A program made the position numbers and the translations under genes. DNA of 64,000 nucleotides from Symsagittifera roscoffensis (lineage: Eukaryota; Xenacoelomorpha; Acoela; Convolutidae): positions 4,797,454 through 4,861,453 of the forward strand of contig NC_087066.1 in assembly GCF_963678635.1 (NCBI RefSeq), written 5' to 3'. How positions within the stretch are numbered: position 1 is the stretch's first letter; each line of letters starts with the position of its first letter. The notes below the pieces were generated by a model, which saw only the letters and a program-made list of their open reading frames with translations, was not told the origin of the DNA and did no database searches. Positions 44,046 through 55,976 of this stretch are shown here, in pieces.

Positions 44046-45756
44046 CGTCGCTAAAAGTTTTGTTCATCAGTATCTGTTATCGTAGTCTTCCTTTCTAATC
44101 GCGCTAAAATGGCCTACTTTTGGGGCTACCGTTTCAACCACTGATACGTTTTGGGCAATTTCGTTTTGCCCACTGATGAAATTCCGATCACAAAAAGCCT
44201 TTTGACGTCTTGCTCCTTGCAAATTTTTCGTGATAATTATCAGTAAAAACTAAACAAGGAGAACCAATTAGAACCAGTCATCAAAAAGTGAACCATTAAG
44301 GCTCTTAATGATAATTTGCAGCTAGAACATTATTAAGATTCTTTTGACTATAACTGTACAAAATACATCTTTAAGAAGGAAAAAGCAGTGCCTATTTATG
44401 TTTTTTTTCTCTGTTGATTTATGGCTTGAAAGAAGAAAGTTGCGAATAAGACTTGAAAGATGAGTTATTTAAGAAATTCATGCGAAAAAAAAACTTTTCC
44501 CCAATTTTCTTAGTACTTACAGAAAAGCTAATTTTCTGTTGATATCTGTCGAATGATTTTGAGCGGATTTTCGATTGGGCTGCACATATTTGTAGAGTGA
44601 GGGGGAAAATGCTTTTGTTTTTATCACGTTTTTTGCCCTTTCCCACTCAAAATTAAAGCGGCATAATGAGCTTACAGTCAACCCGACAAGCAAATGCATG
44701 TTAATTGCATAGAAACTGATCGGCATTGTTAACTAATTTGCATGTAATTCATCCGTAAATGAGGTTAAGATTATCGTATCAGGGCAAAGCTTTGAATGTT
44801 CCGACTGCCTTAAAGGCTTATGGAGCAAAAAATAACAAAAAAAATTTGATTGTAAAAAAAAAAGAAAAAATAAATGGGAGATTTTTTTTGAAAACCATAC
44901 CCCCACAATGGATAACTTTCGCTCTTAGTACCAAATCAAATATGTCAAATAAAGTTCCTTGAACCAATTTGGAACAATTTCTGTGATGGATTAAATCTCC
45001 GCTTACGCGTTAATAGCGCGAAATATATCGCGCCTTGATTGTCTTAAGCTGGCCAAAATAGCAATCTTCAAACCCCCATAGCTTTACAAAAATTGTTCAC
45101 AAGTAAAATTTCTTTTCATTTTCAAATTCAAGACAACAATACTTTTTGAATGCTATAAAATAATTAGTCAAAAATTGCTATTTAAAAAGTCGAAATATGT
45201 CTGAAGAAAAAAAAACCACCGAGCACAAATATTCCGTTACTTTCGTTATGAAAGTCGAAACCACAAAACTGCTTGCATCAGAGCGAAGCCTTGAATGTTC
45301 GGACTGCCTTTGAAGGTCGACGGAGCAGTAATAACATGATAAAAAATTGAGACTTTTTGTGAAAATCATCAACCCACACGCCATATAAAGTACAATGTGA
45401 TAGATTTTGGTCCTACTAATTTCAATAATAGTATTTATGCTTCCTGCAACCAATCCAGAACGGTTTCTAACACGGATTAAATCTCCGCTTACGCGTGAGT
45501 AGCGCGAACTATATCTCGCGTTAATTGTCCCAAATTGGCCAAAATGGCAATCTTTAAACCCCCATAAATTTACAAGAAATGATCACACGTTAAATAATTT
45601 TTCAAATCTAAGCTGAGGACAACCATAGCTTTTGAATGATTTTTAAAAACTGCCGTCAAAAATGGCTAGTTGAAAATTCGAAACTTGTCTGAAAAGAAAA
45701 AACGACCCCGAGCACAAATATTTTGTCACTTTCGTTACGAAAGTCGGAACAACAAT
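44046..45756 (+). repeat. Array: third Q module and P1-P2 pair
   Basis: Q from about 44046, the minus ORF region 44517-44726, P1 about 44768-45267, P2 about 45268-45756. Confidence 0.75.
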
Positions 45757-47090
45757 GATTGGCTTTGACTTGATTAATGGTTGTTTGTTTCATCAATGTT
45801 AAAAAAATCAATTTTGAACATAGGCACTATTTGGCGAAGAAATAGTTATTTGTATTATTTATAGTCCTTGATTCAATGTATGGTCCTTTGATTTTCTAAA
45901 ACATGGCTTTCGCTTCCCCTCTATACGATTCCATTCACCAAAAATGCTTATCATACAATTCCATACATCAAATGTATGGAAAAATGCTACTCATTTAATT
46001 TTCATACATTTTCAAAAAATTTTTCATAGTAAAATTGAAATTGCCCCAAAATTTGTATTTCCAACCGCAAATCGAATTTTATACTGAAACAAACACTTTC
46101 CAAAGAAAATTTTTTTTTGCATGCAAATTTTAATTATTTGTCTGTATACGCATGGATACACAAATATTGGATTTTTTTTCTTTTCTCAAACAGGCTCAAA
46201 ATTCCAATTTATTTTGTTTCACGTGTTTATGTATGCCTTGTTCAATGTCTGATAATTTGAAAATTCTAATTTTGAAAAATAATCATCTTTGAAAAATTTT
46301 GACAAAATTTAAAAATTTTAAAACGTTATTATTTGGTTTGTGAAAATAACTCTTACGCAATTCAGGGCGTTTCCAACGCATTGTAAATGCTAGACGATCA
46401 ACCTTTTGGTTACACTACTTCTGAGTAAACCATGGGTTTAGTCACTTGTGATCGGTCACGAACACATCCCAAAGTTTTGAGAAAAAACTTAAAAAAGCAA
46501 CTTTTTGCTTTATGAAAAAATTCTTATCTTAGAGTTTTCTTACCATTTTCTGTATCTAGGGAATTGTACGCAAAATTATATGATACGCTTTTTTCATATA
46601 TAAAAATTGTAGGATAAACATTTTTGGTCAACCCGGGAATCTACAAAATTGGCATCGTCATAACTTTCAACCGTTACTAAAAAAAAAACGAAATATAGTA
46701 GCATTGATAGGGTTTTTGAATCTTTTTTAATATGGTAAAACTTAAGCGAAACTCCCCGTTCTTTAATGCCGGGCAGATCTATTATCGAGAAAGTATTTCG
46801 AAGTTGATGACATTTTTCTTCACATTGAGATTGTTGCACGCCTGCTTAGAATTAACATGCCAGTTTTGACTATTTTTCAACCAATGCAAGGTTACAGGAC
46901 AGTTTCCGGGCTCTCCAACAGGTGAACTATTTTTCAAATCTAAGCTGAGGACAACCATAGCTTTTGAATTATTTTTAAAAAATACCGTCAAAAATGGCTA
47001 GCTGAAAATTCGAAACTTGTCTGAAGAAAAAAAAACGACCCCGAGCACAAATATTCCGTCACTTTCGTTACAAAATTCGAAACAACAAAG
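45757..47090 (+). repeat. Array unit 8: short form with 5'-deleted E
   Basis: The left end of E is missing: CGCTTCCCC runs into TCTATACGATTCC at about 45920. Its right end CAACCCGGG is at about 46637. P tail from 46921. Confidence 0.75.
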
Positions 47091-49195
47091 ATTGGCTTTG
47101 ACTTGATTTATGGTTGTTTATTTCATCAATGTTAAAAAAATCAATTTTGAACATAGGCACTATTTGGCGAAGAAATAGTTATTTGTATTATTTATAGTCC
47201 TTGATTCAATGTATGGTCCTTTGATTTTCTAAAACATGGCTTTCGCGTGCCCCCTGAGAAGTGTAAAACTGGAAAAATTGTTATCCTCAACCTCTGGCTT
47301 CATGAAATGCTTAAGAACCCGGGTTGACCTCCATAAATCGAAAACGCTTATCTTACAATTCCATACACCGAAAATGCTTGTCATACAATTCCATACATCA
47401 AATGTATGGAAAAATGCTACTCATTTAGTATTCATAGTTTCAAAAAAATTTTCCTAGTGAAATTGAAATTGCCCCAAAATTTGTTTTTTCAACCGCAAAT
47501 CGAATTTTGTACTCAAACAAACATTTTCCAAAAATTTTTTTTTTCAATTTTTTTTTATTTTTTTGTCTGTATAACACATGGATACACAAATATTGGATTT
47601 TTTTTTTCGTTTCTCAATCAGGCTCAATTTATTTTGTTTGACATGTTTATATATGCCTGGATCAATGTCTGATAATTTGAAAATTCTAATTTTGAAAAAT
47701 AATCATCTTTGAAAACTTTTGACAAAATTTAAAAGTTTTATGACTTTTTTATATGGTTTGTGAAAATAACTCTTACGCAATTCAGAGCGTTTCCAATGCA
47801 TTGTAAATGCTAGACGATCAACTTTTTGGTATCACTAGTTCTGAGTAAACCATGGGTTTAGTCACTTGTGATCGGTCACGAACACATCCCAAAGTTTTGA
47901 GAAAAAAAACTTAAAAGAGCAACTTTCTTGCTTTATGAAAAAATGCTTACTTAGAGTTTTCTTAACATTTTCTGTATCTATGGAATTGTACGAAATTATA
48001 TGATACGCATTTTTTCATTTATGAAAATTGTAGGATAAACATTTTTGGTCAACCCGGGAATCTACAAAATTGGCATCGTCATAACTTTCAACCGTTACTA
48101 AAAAAAAAAAACGAAATATAGTAGCATTGATAGGGTTTTTGAATCTTTTTTAATATGGTAAAACTTAAGCGAAACTCCCCGTTCTTTAAGGCCGGGCAGA
48201 TCCATTATCGAGAAAGTATTTCGAAGTTGATGACATTTTTCTTCACCTTGAGATTGTTGCACCCCTGCTTAGAGTTAACATGCCGGTTTTGACTATTTTT
48301 CAACCAACTCAAGGTTACAGGACAGTTTCCGGGCTCTCCAACAGTTCTATGAAAGCGCCTTATGCAATTATTCTCTGGGCGAATTTCCCTGGGCAACTAT
48401 CCATGGGCAAATTTCCGAAACATATACCAAAAACTACGTTGAATCTAATTTTTCAAACTTGATTTAACTCAGTCTAATGTAAGTGGGTAGTTCAATATCT
48501 GCGAAAGTTTCAAACAGCTTCCAAGAGTCCTACCAAGAAGCCGAGCGCGAGCCTATTTCATCGTCTCTATTTACGCTGCAACAGTTAACATTCTCCTAGT
48601 TCTGAAAGCATGAACCAGTGAATTGACCTCAAGGCTGAACACATGTCGAAAAAGTGTTCTCACCTCTACGGAGCTATCTAGAATCATCTGTCTGCTTATC
48701 GATATGAAATTTAAACCTTTTTAGTTTGTGTTTTTCTTTTTCAGAAAGTTACTCGAGTCAAAAATCTAGGTAATACTATATTCTATATCAAGTGTGTTTT
48801 TTCGTATCTATCATTCTTATGTAGGCATATCTGTACATATATTTATTACATTATTTACAAATTTATATATACATTTAACCAAGTCTTAAAAGTCTCAGAG
48901 TTCGGTGAATGTCGTGGCGCAGCTGATGGTAAATCTCTGGCGAAGTTCTGCCTAACTTATTTTATGGAAAGCCTCTATCTCGCCCCTTTCAGTAGGTACA
49001 GCAGGTTTGGCCAGTTTAGCCTTGCGATTGGCAATAAAAACAAACAAATTTAAGCTCAGGACAACAATACCGTTTGAATGATTAAAAAAACATTCGTCAA
49101 AAATGGCCAGTTAAAAAGTCGAAACTTGTCTGAAGAAAAAAAACCCACCCCGAGCAGAAATATTCCGTTACTTTCGTATCGAAAGTCGGAATAAT
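47091..49195 (+). repeat. Array unit 9: long form, last unit
   Basis: E about 47318-48057; B to 48342; C 48343 to about 49050; P tail to 49195. Confidence 0.78.
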
Positions 49196-49535
49196 TAAAC
49201 GCAGCAGATAACTTCACTGAGCCAGGAGTAGTCCATGGTGACCCATAGCCTAGATGCAGATCCAAAATTTGCCCTGAATCAAAGCCAGATCGGGACGAGA
49301 AAAGTGTTGGAAGTGTGAGATAAAAAAGGGTAATCGTATCGGGAAGGATTGATTTTGTCACGAATCACAATCTAAAGCTTGCTTTTACTAATTTTCGCAT
49401 TCGAAAATGCAAGCCGGAGTTTTTTTTACAAGCATTCCCGCCTGCAGACGAAAAAACACTTCCTTTTCTACCAAAACGATGTGTACGCATATTCATAGTC
49501 AATGTAAACCACGCCATGGAACGTATTAAACTGTA
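49196..49535 (+). repeat. Array module D, copy 2 (array end)
   Basis: Matches 43686-44045 from CGCAGCAGATAACTTCACTG to AACCACGCCATGGAACGTAT. The ORF seen in copy 1 starts at 49235 but stops after 28 codons. Confidence 0.7.
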
Positions 49536-49603
49536 CAACAAGTTGTAGATGAGGTCAAATGAAAAATATTTCAACTTTAATAAAAATTATTGCCCTGTTG
49601 TAG

Positions 49604-49759
49604 CTAGCCGGAAGAAGAAGAACAATTCGTTGTGACACGGATTTATTCCTCGGACGAGTCAGGGACATGGACGAACAGAGCACATCGACCTGGAGAAATT
49701 TGGCGCGGAATGAGACGCTGAAGCTGGCTTTAGAGATCGAAAAGGGCTTTACCGCCTCG
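49604..49759 (+). CDS. Exon-like island, 52 codons, unknown gene
   Basis: Good acceptor (CCTGTTGTAG) and donor (TCG|GTACGT), phase 0 at both ends, GC content well above the surroundings. The peptide reads LAGRRRTIRCDTDLFLGRVR, DMDEQSTSTWRNLARNETLK, LALEIEKGFTAS. Not recognised. The next exon of the same gene was not found with confidence. Confidence 0.45.
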
Positions 49760-52038
49760 GTACGTTTCCAAAAAAAGATCCTTCTTCAGAACAAAAAAGT
49801 TTTAAGTTTTGCCCTGCCCAAAGTCAAGCAAGATGATTCCAATATTTATCTATGCAAGAAATCAAAATCATTTGTTAGTTTTACGAAAAACGTACCAATT
49901 TTTTGCATTTATAGTCTTAAAAGCAGTAGCCTGCAAGATTTTTGCCAAATTTTGGCAAGCTTTTCTACATTTTGATAGCATTTCAGCAAAATCAAAGTTT
50001 TGCAAGGTTCTTGTAAGGTTTCATAGAAAATCTGAGTTCCCATAACAATGTAGAAAATTTACTGATGCCGTATAACATATACATTTAGGGCACGCTCTGA
50101 GTTCACAGCTTTTGTTTCTTCGTTTTCAATGTTCTTTTATAGTGAGGTTAATAAGTGGAAACAAAGTCTCTGAGCCCTTACACAGTTTTTTTTCAAAAAC
50201 CTAAAAATTGTCCATTATTTTTGAAAAATGTATATCATCTTTACAAAAACATAATCAATCAGACGTCGATGTGAGTTATGCTAAAAAAATTTCTAATAAC
50301 TTGCAAAGAAAATAATTTTTAGTACTAGAAACAGGAAGCGTTGTATGCACTTTTCAGAAGTAATTCACTTTTTATTGAAATCATAAAACAAACATGAAAT
50401 TCGGCTGCAATAGTGATTCCACTCAAAAGATCAGACGCAAAAAACTACATTGTTTTGCAAAAATAGAGTTTCGCTCAGTTATTAGACTGGAATGCGAGCA
50501 AATAAGAGAAACGTGCTAGGCTGAGAGACAGGCTGAATGGCGTTTCAAAGATCTTCTACAAGCGCAGAAACCACAATTATAAATGTTCCAATTAAATTTT
50601 AATCAGTACTTTTTTCCTAAAAACTATTCTTGATAGACATTTCATGGTTGAAATCGGGTGTCTCTTGCACAGTGATCGCCATTTTTAGGAAGACCTTGCA
50701 ATTAGCAAGAACTTTGGTTTGGGCTGGTTTGTTCATACAAAATCACGAAAAATCTTGTAAACGTCAAGTGTATTTTGGCAAATGAAAGAAAAAAAGAAGG
50801 CGGCTTAATTCTTAGTACCAACTCATGATCAATTTAGTTCAAATTGCCATAAGACTTACTAGGTTGTGCCAAACATACATTATTAATAAACACTTGAATA
50901 CGGACAAGAAAATGTTTTGCAGTCATTGATTTAATTTCGGATTTTAATATTTGACGCTTAATTTTCATCCAGAAGTTTTCTATCGGAAGTTAAAAGTTAA
51001 AAAGTTTGCTCGTATCAGGGCGAAGCTTTGATTGTTCCGATTGTCTTTGAAGGTCTATGAAGCAGTGTTTGATTTAAAAAAAGATGTTTGTTCCGAGAAA
51101 AAAAAATAAATTTCAAATTTTATCGTTTTTTCTTATTCATTCCCACACGCCATCTAAAGTGCAATATGATAGATTTCTTTCAAATGCATTCACTTCAAAA
51201 CCAGCGGTAGTTTTTTAAAAAACAGATATTAATGACGACTTGAAAAAAAATAAATCTTGTGAAATCAGTTTTAAATGTTTTAAATATACAGTATAGCATT
51301 TTGATCTCTAGAAAATGATCCTCACATTTTTGATCTCAGGTTTGCTTTGATATTTTTTTTCCATTATAGATTTTAAATTTAAAGGCCAAAAAATTTACAT
51401 TAATAATGTATTAGATTTGACCTTGCTCCTGCTTCTGTCTGCACCAACCGAATCAAACAGGGCTTACAAAACTTAGCTTACGACAGTATGAGGATTAATA
51501 AAGTAAAGTCATTTTAATGACATAGAAATCTTCCAGAAAATAATTAAGAATACACTATGCAACTCCAGCTGCTAAAGATTCTTAGACCAAACTCCAAAGA
51601 AAAAAACTACATTTTTTTAAAACATATTTTAGGTGAGAGTGTATCTAGAAACGTTTCTAGCATGTTTTCGAGGCGGACTTTTTTCTTTTGAGCCGATTAA
51701 ATTGATTTTCACAACTTAAAAACAGCATTACTACTTTTTTAATAAAATCATTAAGAGAGAAGAAAGTTGGTAAAGAAAAGAAAAAAATAATTTAGCCTTG
51801 CAAAGCTACACAAGAGAAGAAAGTTGGCAAAGAAAAAAATAATAACTTAGCCTTTGCAAAGCTAAATCTTATATTATGTTATTACGTAACTAATGAATTT
51901 TACCAAGGTCATTGCTATTATAAGCGTTATGTTCACATATCGCCAGTGGCGACGTTGTTAAATTGAATTCGAGTTGATTTTACTACGTTTTGGCACTAAC
52001 CTATGTTTTTATGTGAACAACGTTAAAATTTCAAAAGA
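49760..52038. other. Gene-free stretch with small repeats
   Basis: AT-rich. Holds a partial P repeat (51007-51185) and an imperfect tandem duplication of about 55 bases (51753-51867, GAGAAGAAAGTTGGYAAAGA type). No other gene seen. Confidence 0.45.
51007..51185 (+). repeat. Partial P repeat outside the array
   Basis: Begins GCTCGTATCAGGGCGAAGCT, then GTTCCGATTGTCTTTGAAGG and CCCACACGCCATCTAAAGTG, as in the 5' half of P. Confidence 0.6.
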
Positions 52039-52215
52039 ATGTTAATCAAACAGGCGCTCTTTGCGACGGTTTTGTTTTCCCTGGCTGGAATTCCACCCAA
52101 AAACCCACTGCATCTGGCAACATTCAAACATTCATCTGGTATTCAATACTTACTCGCTGGACATTTCCAAAATCAACCAAATTCAAATTTACAAAGTCAA
52201 CAAGAAAACTGTTAA
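52039..52215 (+). CDS. Small ORF with signal-peptide-like start
   Basis: 58 codons from ATG to TAA. The start MLIKQALFATVLFSLAG is hydrophobic like a signal peptide; the rest is polar with one Cys at the end. No known family and no conservation evidence, so it may be chance. Confidence 0.2.
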   Translation: MLIKQALFATVLFSLAGIPPKNPLHLATFKHSSGIQYLLAGHFQNQPNSNLQSQQENC

Positions 52216-52235
52216 TTAGTTAAGTTAAGACCATT

Positions 52236-52340
52236 TGTCCAAGAGGGAAAGGACCAACATACGAGCCGTACAGCTCATCACGGCGAACCTTTCGTGTGCC
52301 CCTGCATGAGAAATACAGCATGTTTTGTTATTTTTCTGGG
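52236..52340. other. GC-richer exon-like island, strand unclear
   Basis: On plus, an open frame ends at TCTGGG|GTGAGT (52340/52341), a strong donor, but the acceptor is weak. On minus, a good acceptor TTTCTCATGCAG lies at about 52304-52315, followed by an open frame ending GPFPLGQMVLT stop. GC content is well above background. Coding nature likely, strand unresolved. Confidence 0.3.
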
Positions 52341-52414
52341 GTGAGTAATTTTGCCTTTTCCTCAAGCAACGAGTAAGTGCTCTTTCCAATTACATTTCTG
52401 AAACCTGTTGTTCA

Positions 52415-53262
52415 CCCGGGTTGACCTCCATAAACCTAAAATGCTTGTCTTAAAACTCCATGCACCAAAAATGCTTGTCATATGTATGGATTAATGCTAA
52501 TCACACAATTTTTATTCTATTTCAAAAAATCATTGAAAAATGGTTCAAACTAGTTTCTGCTGCTATTTGAACCAAATAAAACAGTCTGGTGATGAAAAAA
52601 AAACTAGCATTTTTTTGATGGTGGCAACAAAAATATTTCCATGTAAAATTGAAATTGCAGCCAATTGTTTTTTTTCAATCGCAAATCAAATTTTGTACTC
52701 AAATTTTAATATTTTTGTCTGCATAACATAGTCCTGGATACACAAAAATTAGATGTTTTTTCCCGTTTCACTAGACAATTTTTTTAAACAGGCTAAAAAC
52801 TTTTATTTCTTTTGTATGGCAAAGTCATATATATATGCCTTGATCGATTTATAATATTTTGAAAATTCTAATTTTAAATGTTTGAAAGTTTGAAAAAGCC
52901 AAAGTTTAAAAATTTGATGCTTTCAGTATATGATTTCTGAAGAGAACTCTTACACAATTCAGGGCGCTTCCAATGAATTGAAAATGCCAGACAATCAAAT
53001 TTTTGGTGACTCTAGTTTTGAGTAAAACATGGCTTAAGTCACTTGTAATAGGTCGCGAACACATCCCTAAAAATTTTGAGAAAATTTTTTTAAAAAAAAT
53101 CAACTTTCTGGTTCAAGAAAAAATGCTGGTCCTACCATTTCCCTGTATCAAAAAATGCTTATCTTAGAGTTTTCTCAACATTTTCTGTATCTATGGAACT
53201 GTATGGCAAGTCTTTTTTTCATTTATGAAAATTGTATGACAAGCCTTTTTGGTCAACCCGGG
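52415..53262 (+). mobile_element. Solo, diverged copy of the E element with both inverted ends
   Basis: 848 bases from CCCGGGTTGACCTCCATAAA to TTTTTGGTCAACCCGGG. The 12-bp ends are perfect inverted repeats, and internal order matches the array E modules. Subterminal ATGCTTGTC/ATGCTTATC motifs recur inside both ends. No transposase ORF, so a non-autonomous TIR element; target duplication not clear. Confidence 0.7.
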
Positions 53263-53815
53263 TAAGTTTGTGTGTCATTGGCCCTCTGATTCTGATTGCA
53301 AAACTGCGACGAGATGCTTCAAGCAGCTTCTTCAGGACAATTATTATGGGTTTAAGTAGAGTTAGTCCAAGAAGCGTAGAGTTTATGTATAGTTAGCCAA
53401 AGAAAACATGGTTATAACACCAAATGCTTTAATATAAAACGCTGGACAGTTTCAAACAATGTATCGTCAAGAATTGTAAGGCCTCTTTAGATGCGTTTAA
53501 CAAAGTATATCCGAATGAGCAACAATCTTACCGGGAACAAGCAACCAAACACCAAAAGAGGGAGGGGACCCGAATGCTCAAGGCAAAAATACGGAAGTGA
53601 AAAAGTTAAATTGATCAACAGGGAAAAAAAGTAGGAATCAATTTTTCATATTTGAGAACAAAATTTTAAGCAAACAGAAAATAGTTACTATTTTTAATGT
53701 TCCAGAAAAAATAATCAAAAGCGGACCTAGGATTTTTGCCAGGGGAAGACCTAATTTTAAAATTTTCAAAAACTTAGTGGACTTGATGTGCGTTGAAATT
53801 CGCATCTCAGTAAAG
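53263..53815. other. Intergenic, one hAT-like end
   Basis: Near 53718 AAAGCGGACCTAGGATTTTTGCC resembles the left end of the hAT-type MITE at 22548. No gene seen. Confidence 0.35.
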
Positions 53816-54017
53816 TGGAAAAAAAATCGATTACAATTTAGTTTCATTGTCAGTGTCCACAAAAGTGAAAAAAAAAATCAATTATAATGGATGAAAAAAG
53901 GATTTTGTGCCTCAAACAATGTTTATATTATAATCCATTTTTAATTGATTATAATCGATTTGTTTTCACTTTTGTGGACACTGACAAGGAAACTCAATTA
54001 TAATTGATTTTTATTCA
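53816..54017. repeat. Large inverted repeat (foldback)
   Basis: A perfect 24-base inverted pair sits at 53848-53871 and 53963-53986 (TGTCAGTGTCCACAAAAGTG plus AAAA). Imperfect pairing extends outward and inward, giving arms of about 75-90 bases. Could be a foldback MITE. Confidence 0.75.
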
Positions 54018-54395
54018 TGGAACTCCAATGCGGGTTATTACCAAACCAAGGCGTTCTTTCAGCACACGTTCTTCCATTCACAATTAGTTTTTATTGGAAC
54101 ACAATATGCTTTTAAATTTTTTGCGCGTTTAGTAGCCAAAAACGGCTGTCGCAAAATATTTCCAACAGCGGGTCCTTCTTTGGAAAAATTAGGGTTTCAA
54201 TCCTGGTTGCCACTTTCGATCCTGGTTGCCACTTTTTTTTTTGAAGGGCTCCCCTCTTTTTTAGTATTTTACATTTAGTTTTGGCAGACCAATCTCCGAA
54301 AACTTTTAATAAAGCAATTTGCGTTCCCCGAACTTTGCGCTAACTTGAGTGCAGTAACATTTTCTTACCTTTTTTACTTTGCTCTGATTTTTCAG
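54018..54395. other. Intergenic
   Basis: A duplicated 15-base phrase (ATCCTGGTTGCCACTTT) is at 54200-54236; ends in the TGATTTTTCAG acceptor of the next exon candidate. Confidence 0.4.
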
Positions 54396-54690
54396 ACGTG
54401 GATCTGAACCAAAATTTAGCACCCCCTCTTCTGCCTTGAAGAAAGTTCAAGGCCCTAGAGCCATCATCGCGGTGTCTTGCATCGTGATTGGCTGGCTCAC
54501 TGCATTAGAAGTGGCATCCACCAATCAGATGATTTGGAACAATGAGAAATGGTTCGAACCCATGCAAGGAAATACTTGGAATGTTTCGAGGCATTCACAC
54601 ATTATTATCTATAGGTTTCATTTAGTTTTAAACAAGCTCAGGTACTCGGAGACATTAATCAAGTTCGGATATTTGTGGTCCATATTTTAA
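54396..54690 (+). CDS. Candidate exon encoding one membrane helix, unknown gene
   Basis: Follows a strong acceptor (GCTCTGATTTTTCAG). Read with one leading base it gives SSALKKVQGPRAIIAVSCIV, IGWLTALEVASTNQMIWNNE and on to TAA near 54690. The hydrophobic AIIAVSCIVIGWLTALEVA is one membrane helix, with a basic flank before it and an aromatic, polar loop after it; a GPCR helix 4 is one possibility. Donor candidates are TATAG|GTTTCA (54615) and CTCAG|GTACTC (54642), so the true exon is likely shorter. Phase does not fit the 49604 exon directly. Confidence 0.4.
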
Positions 54691-54699
54691 ACTCAAATC

Positions 54700-55234
54700 A
54701 CAGTTAATCACTGTAGCCTTACCGTTAGTAGTATGCATATAGTGCATTAGGATCGAAGGGGGGGGGGGCTGTCATACATGGATGACTACTAGGTATAGAT
54801 CATAACTGTCAGCATGTGTTATATGACAACCAATGGTCACCATGTAAAAATCCTAATTGTCACCAAGTGTTGTTTTATAACTAATAGTCCTCATTTAAAA
54901 TTTCGATATAATATTCAGAATGCCCACTAAACGTTGTGCTTACATGTTTTGTGTTGGAAAGTATTAGCTAAATCTTCGTTCCAAAAACAACTGATATGTT
55001 TCACTGCGCTATTTCCCGTTTGCTCAATTCTCCTTAAAATTTTAATTCGATTTCAGTTTACGTACAAATAGATACAAAAGTATGCTAGAACAATTTCGTT
55101 AAGTTGAAAATGACTGGTTAACTGGGTTCCAAAACTGGAACAAAATCTCGCACTTAAATACACGCTAAACGCGGAATAGCGGTAGGTCAAACTTTATGTA
55201 CAACAATTTTTTAAATTAAATCACAGAATTTTAT
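54700..55234. other. Intergenic
   Basis: A run of 11 G at 54758-54768; otherwise AT-rich with nothing recognised. Confidence 0.4.
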
Positions 55235-55976
55235 TTACTTTACAAAAATTGATGTGTTTTTTGTCTGTTTTAATCTATTCTCGACAATTTTTGACCGTGG
55301 CTCAACTGCTTCATAATCGAAAAACGAATCGTTGAAGAATGACGTCTCGTCCTCCTCGGAAGTATTGGACTCCAGATCAGCGATATCCCTGTTATCTATA
55401 TCACTGTCAGGGGTTTCTGATGCCCGAATCAGACCGGGGTCTGGAGTTTGCCAACTGCTATTGACCTGGTCCATCAGTTGTCGAAGCGAACGATGTGGTT
55501 GTGTGGTTTCATTATCAAACCTATCCTGAGAGTAGTCATCATAAATTTCCGCATGATCACAATCAATGTTTTGAGTGTTAGCGAAGTCTTCAGACACCCC
55601 ATCTAGAAAAACGTCACAATCCCACGACACTGGATGCTGACCATCTTCAAAAAATGACATCCATTTTTCCAAATCTTCATCATCAGTTGTGTCCGAATTT
55701 GCAGCGGCGACTTTGTCATCGCTATCATCAATGCCAATCGCAGTTTGATCCACGATGTTTTTGCGACTGTAAGGAAGAGTCTGCTGCCCATCATCGAGGA
55801 TGTAGCGTTTGTCATCAAAAGCTGATAACGATGTTTTCGTCGAAGTCACAGTTTGCAGATTCGACTTTTTTCAGTTTTGAATAACAAGCCAGAGGTCATG
55901 GTGTCTCGATATCGCTGATGAGTCAACATCTTCTGAGCAGCTTTTGATACACCTTTGTCCGATAGTTTTCTGCAGT
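55235..55976 (-). pseudogene. Frameshifted remnant like the C-terminus of a Polinton/adintovirus-type DNA polymerase B
   Basis: The long minus frame 55849-55235 lacks an ATG start and contains LSAFDDKRYILDDG near its beginning. The region just upstream (55976 to about 55850) is open in another frame and reads like the same family. The break lies near a run of six T (plus strand, 55866-55871). The arrangement of a basic KG-containing segment, then this FDDKR motif, resembles the tail of protein-primed DNA polymerases of Polinton/Maverick elements and adintoviruses. About 140 acidic residues follow (to 55235), unlike that family. The polymerase core was not found. It may be an old integrated copy or a tail retained in a host gene. 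Confidence 0.42.

Larger units (their letters stand above)
27290..49535 (+). repeat. 22-kb higher-order tandem repeat array (modules Q, P, A, E, B, C, D)
   Basis: Modules, all in one orientation: A (TTTGACTTG to CTTCATGAAATATTTAAAA), E (CCCGGGTTGACC to GGTCAACCCGGG, about 740 bases), B (AATCTACAAAATTGGC to CTCCAACAG), C (TTCTATGAAAGCGCC to about GATTGGCAATAAATAC), P (paired palindromic repeats of about 515 bases), Q (TTCATCAGTATCTGTTATCG onward) and D. A-E-B cores recur nine times at 1.34-2.1 kb within three groups, each group introduced by Q and a P pair (27.3, 32.2 and 44.0 kb). Short units join B directly to a P tail; long units insert C. ORFs in the array are short, recur with the repeat and often differ by frameshifts, so none is called as a gene. 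Confidence 0.9.

Noticed and set aside
27290-49535. CRISPR-like array
   Set aside because: Units are kilobase-sized with homologous, not unique, interiors; the setting is an animal genome.
27290-49535. LTR retrotransposon array
   Set aside because: No gag, RT or integrase motifs, no primer-binding site, and E ends are inverted and not direct repeats.
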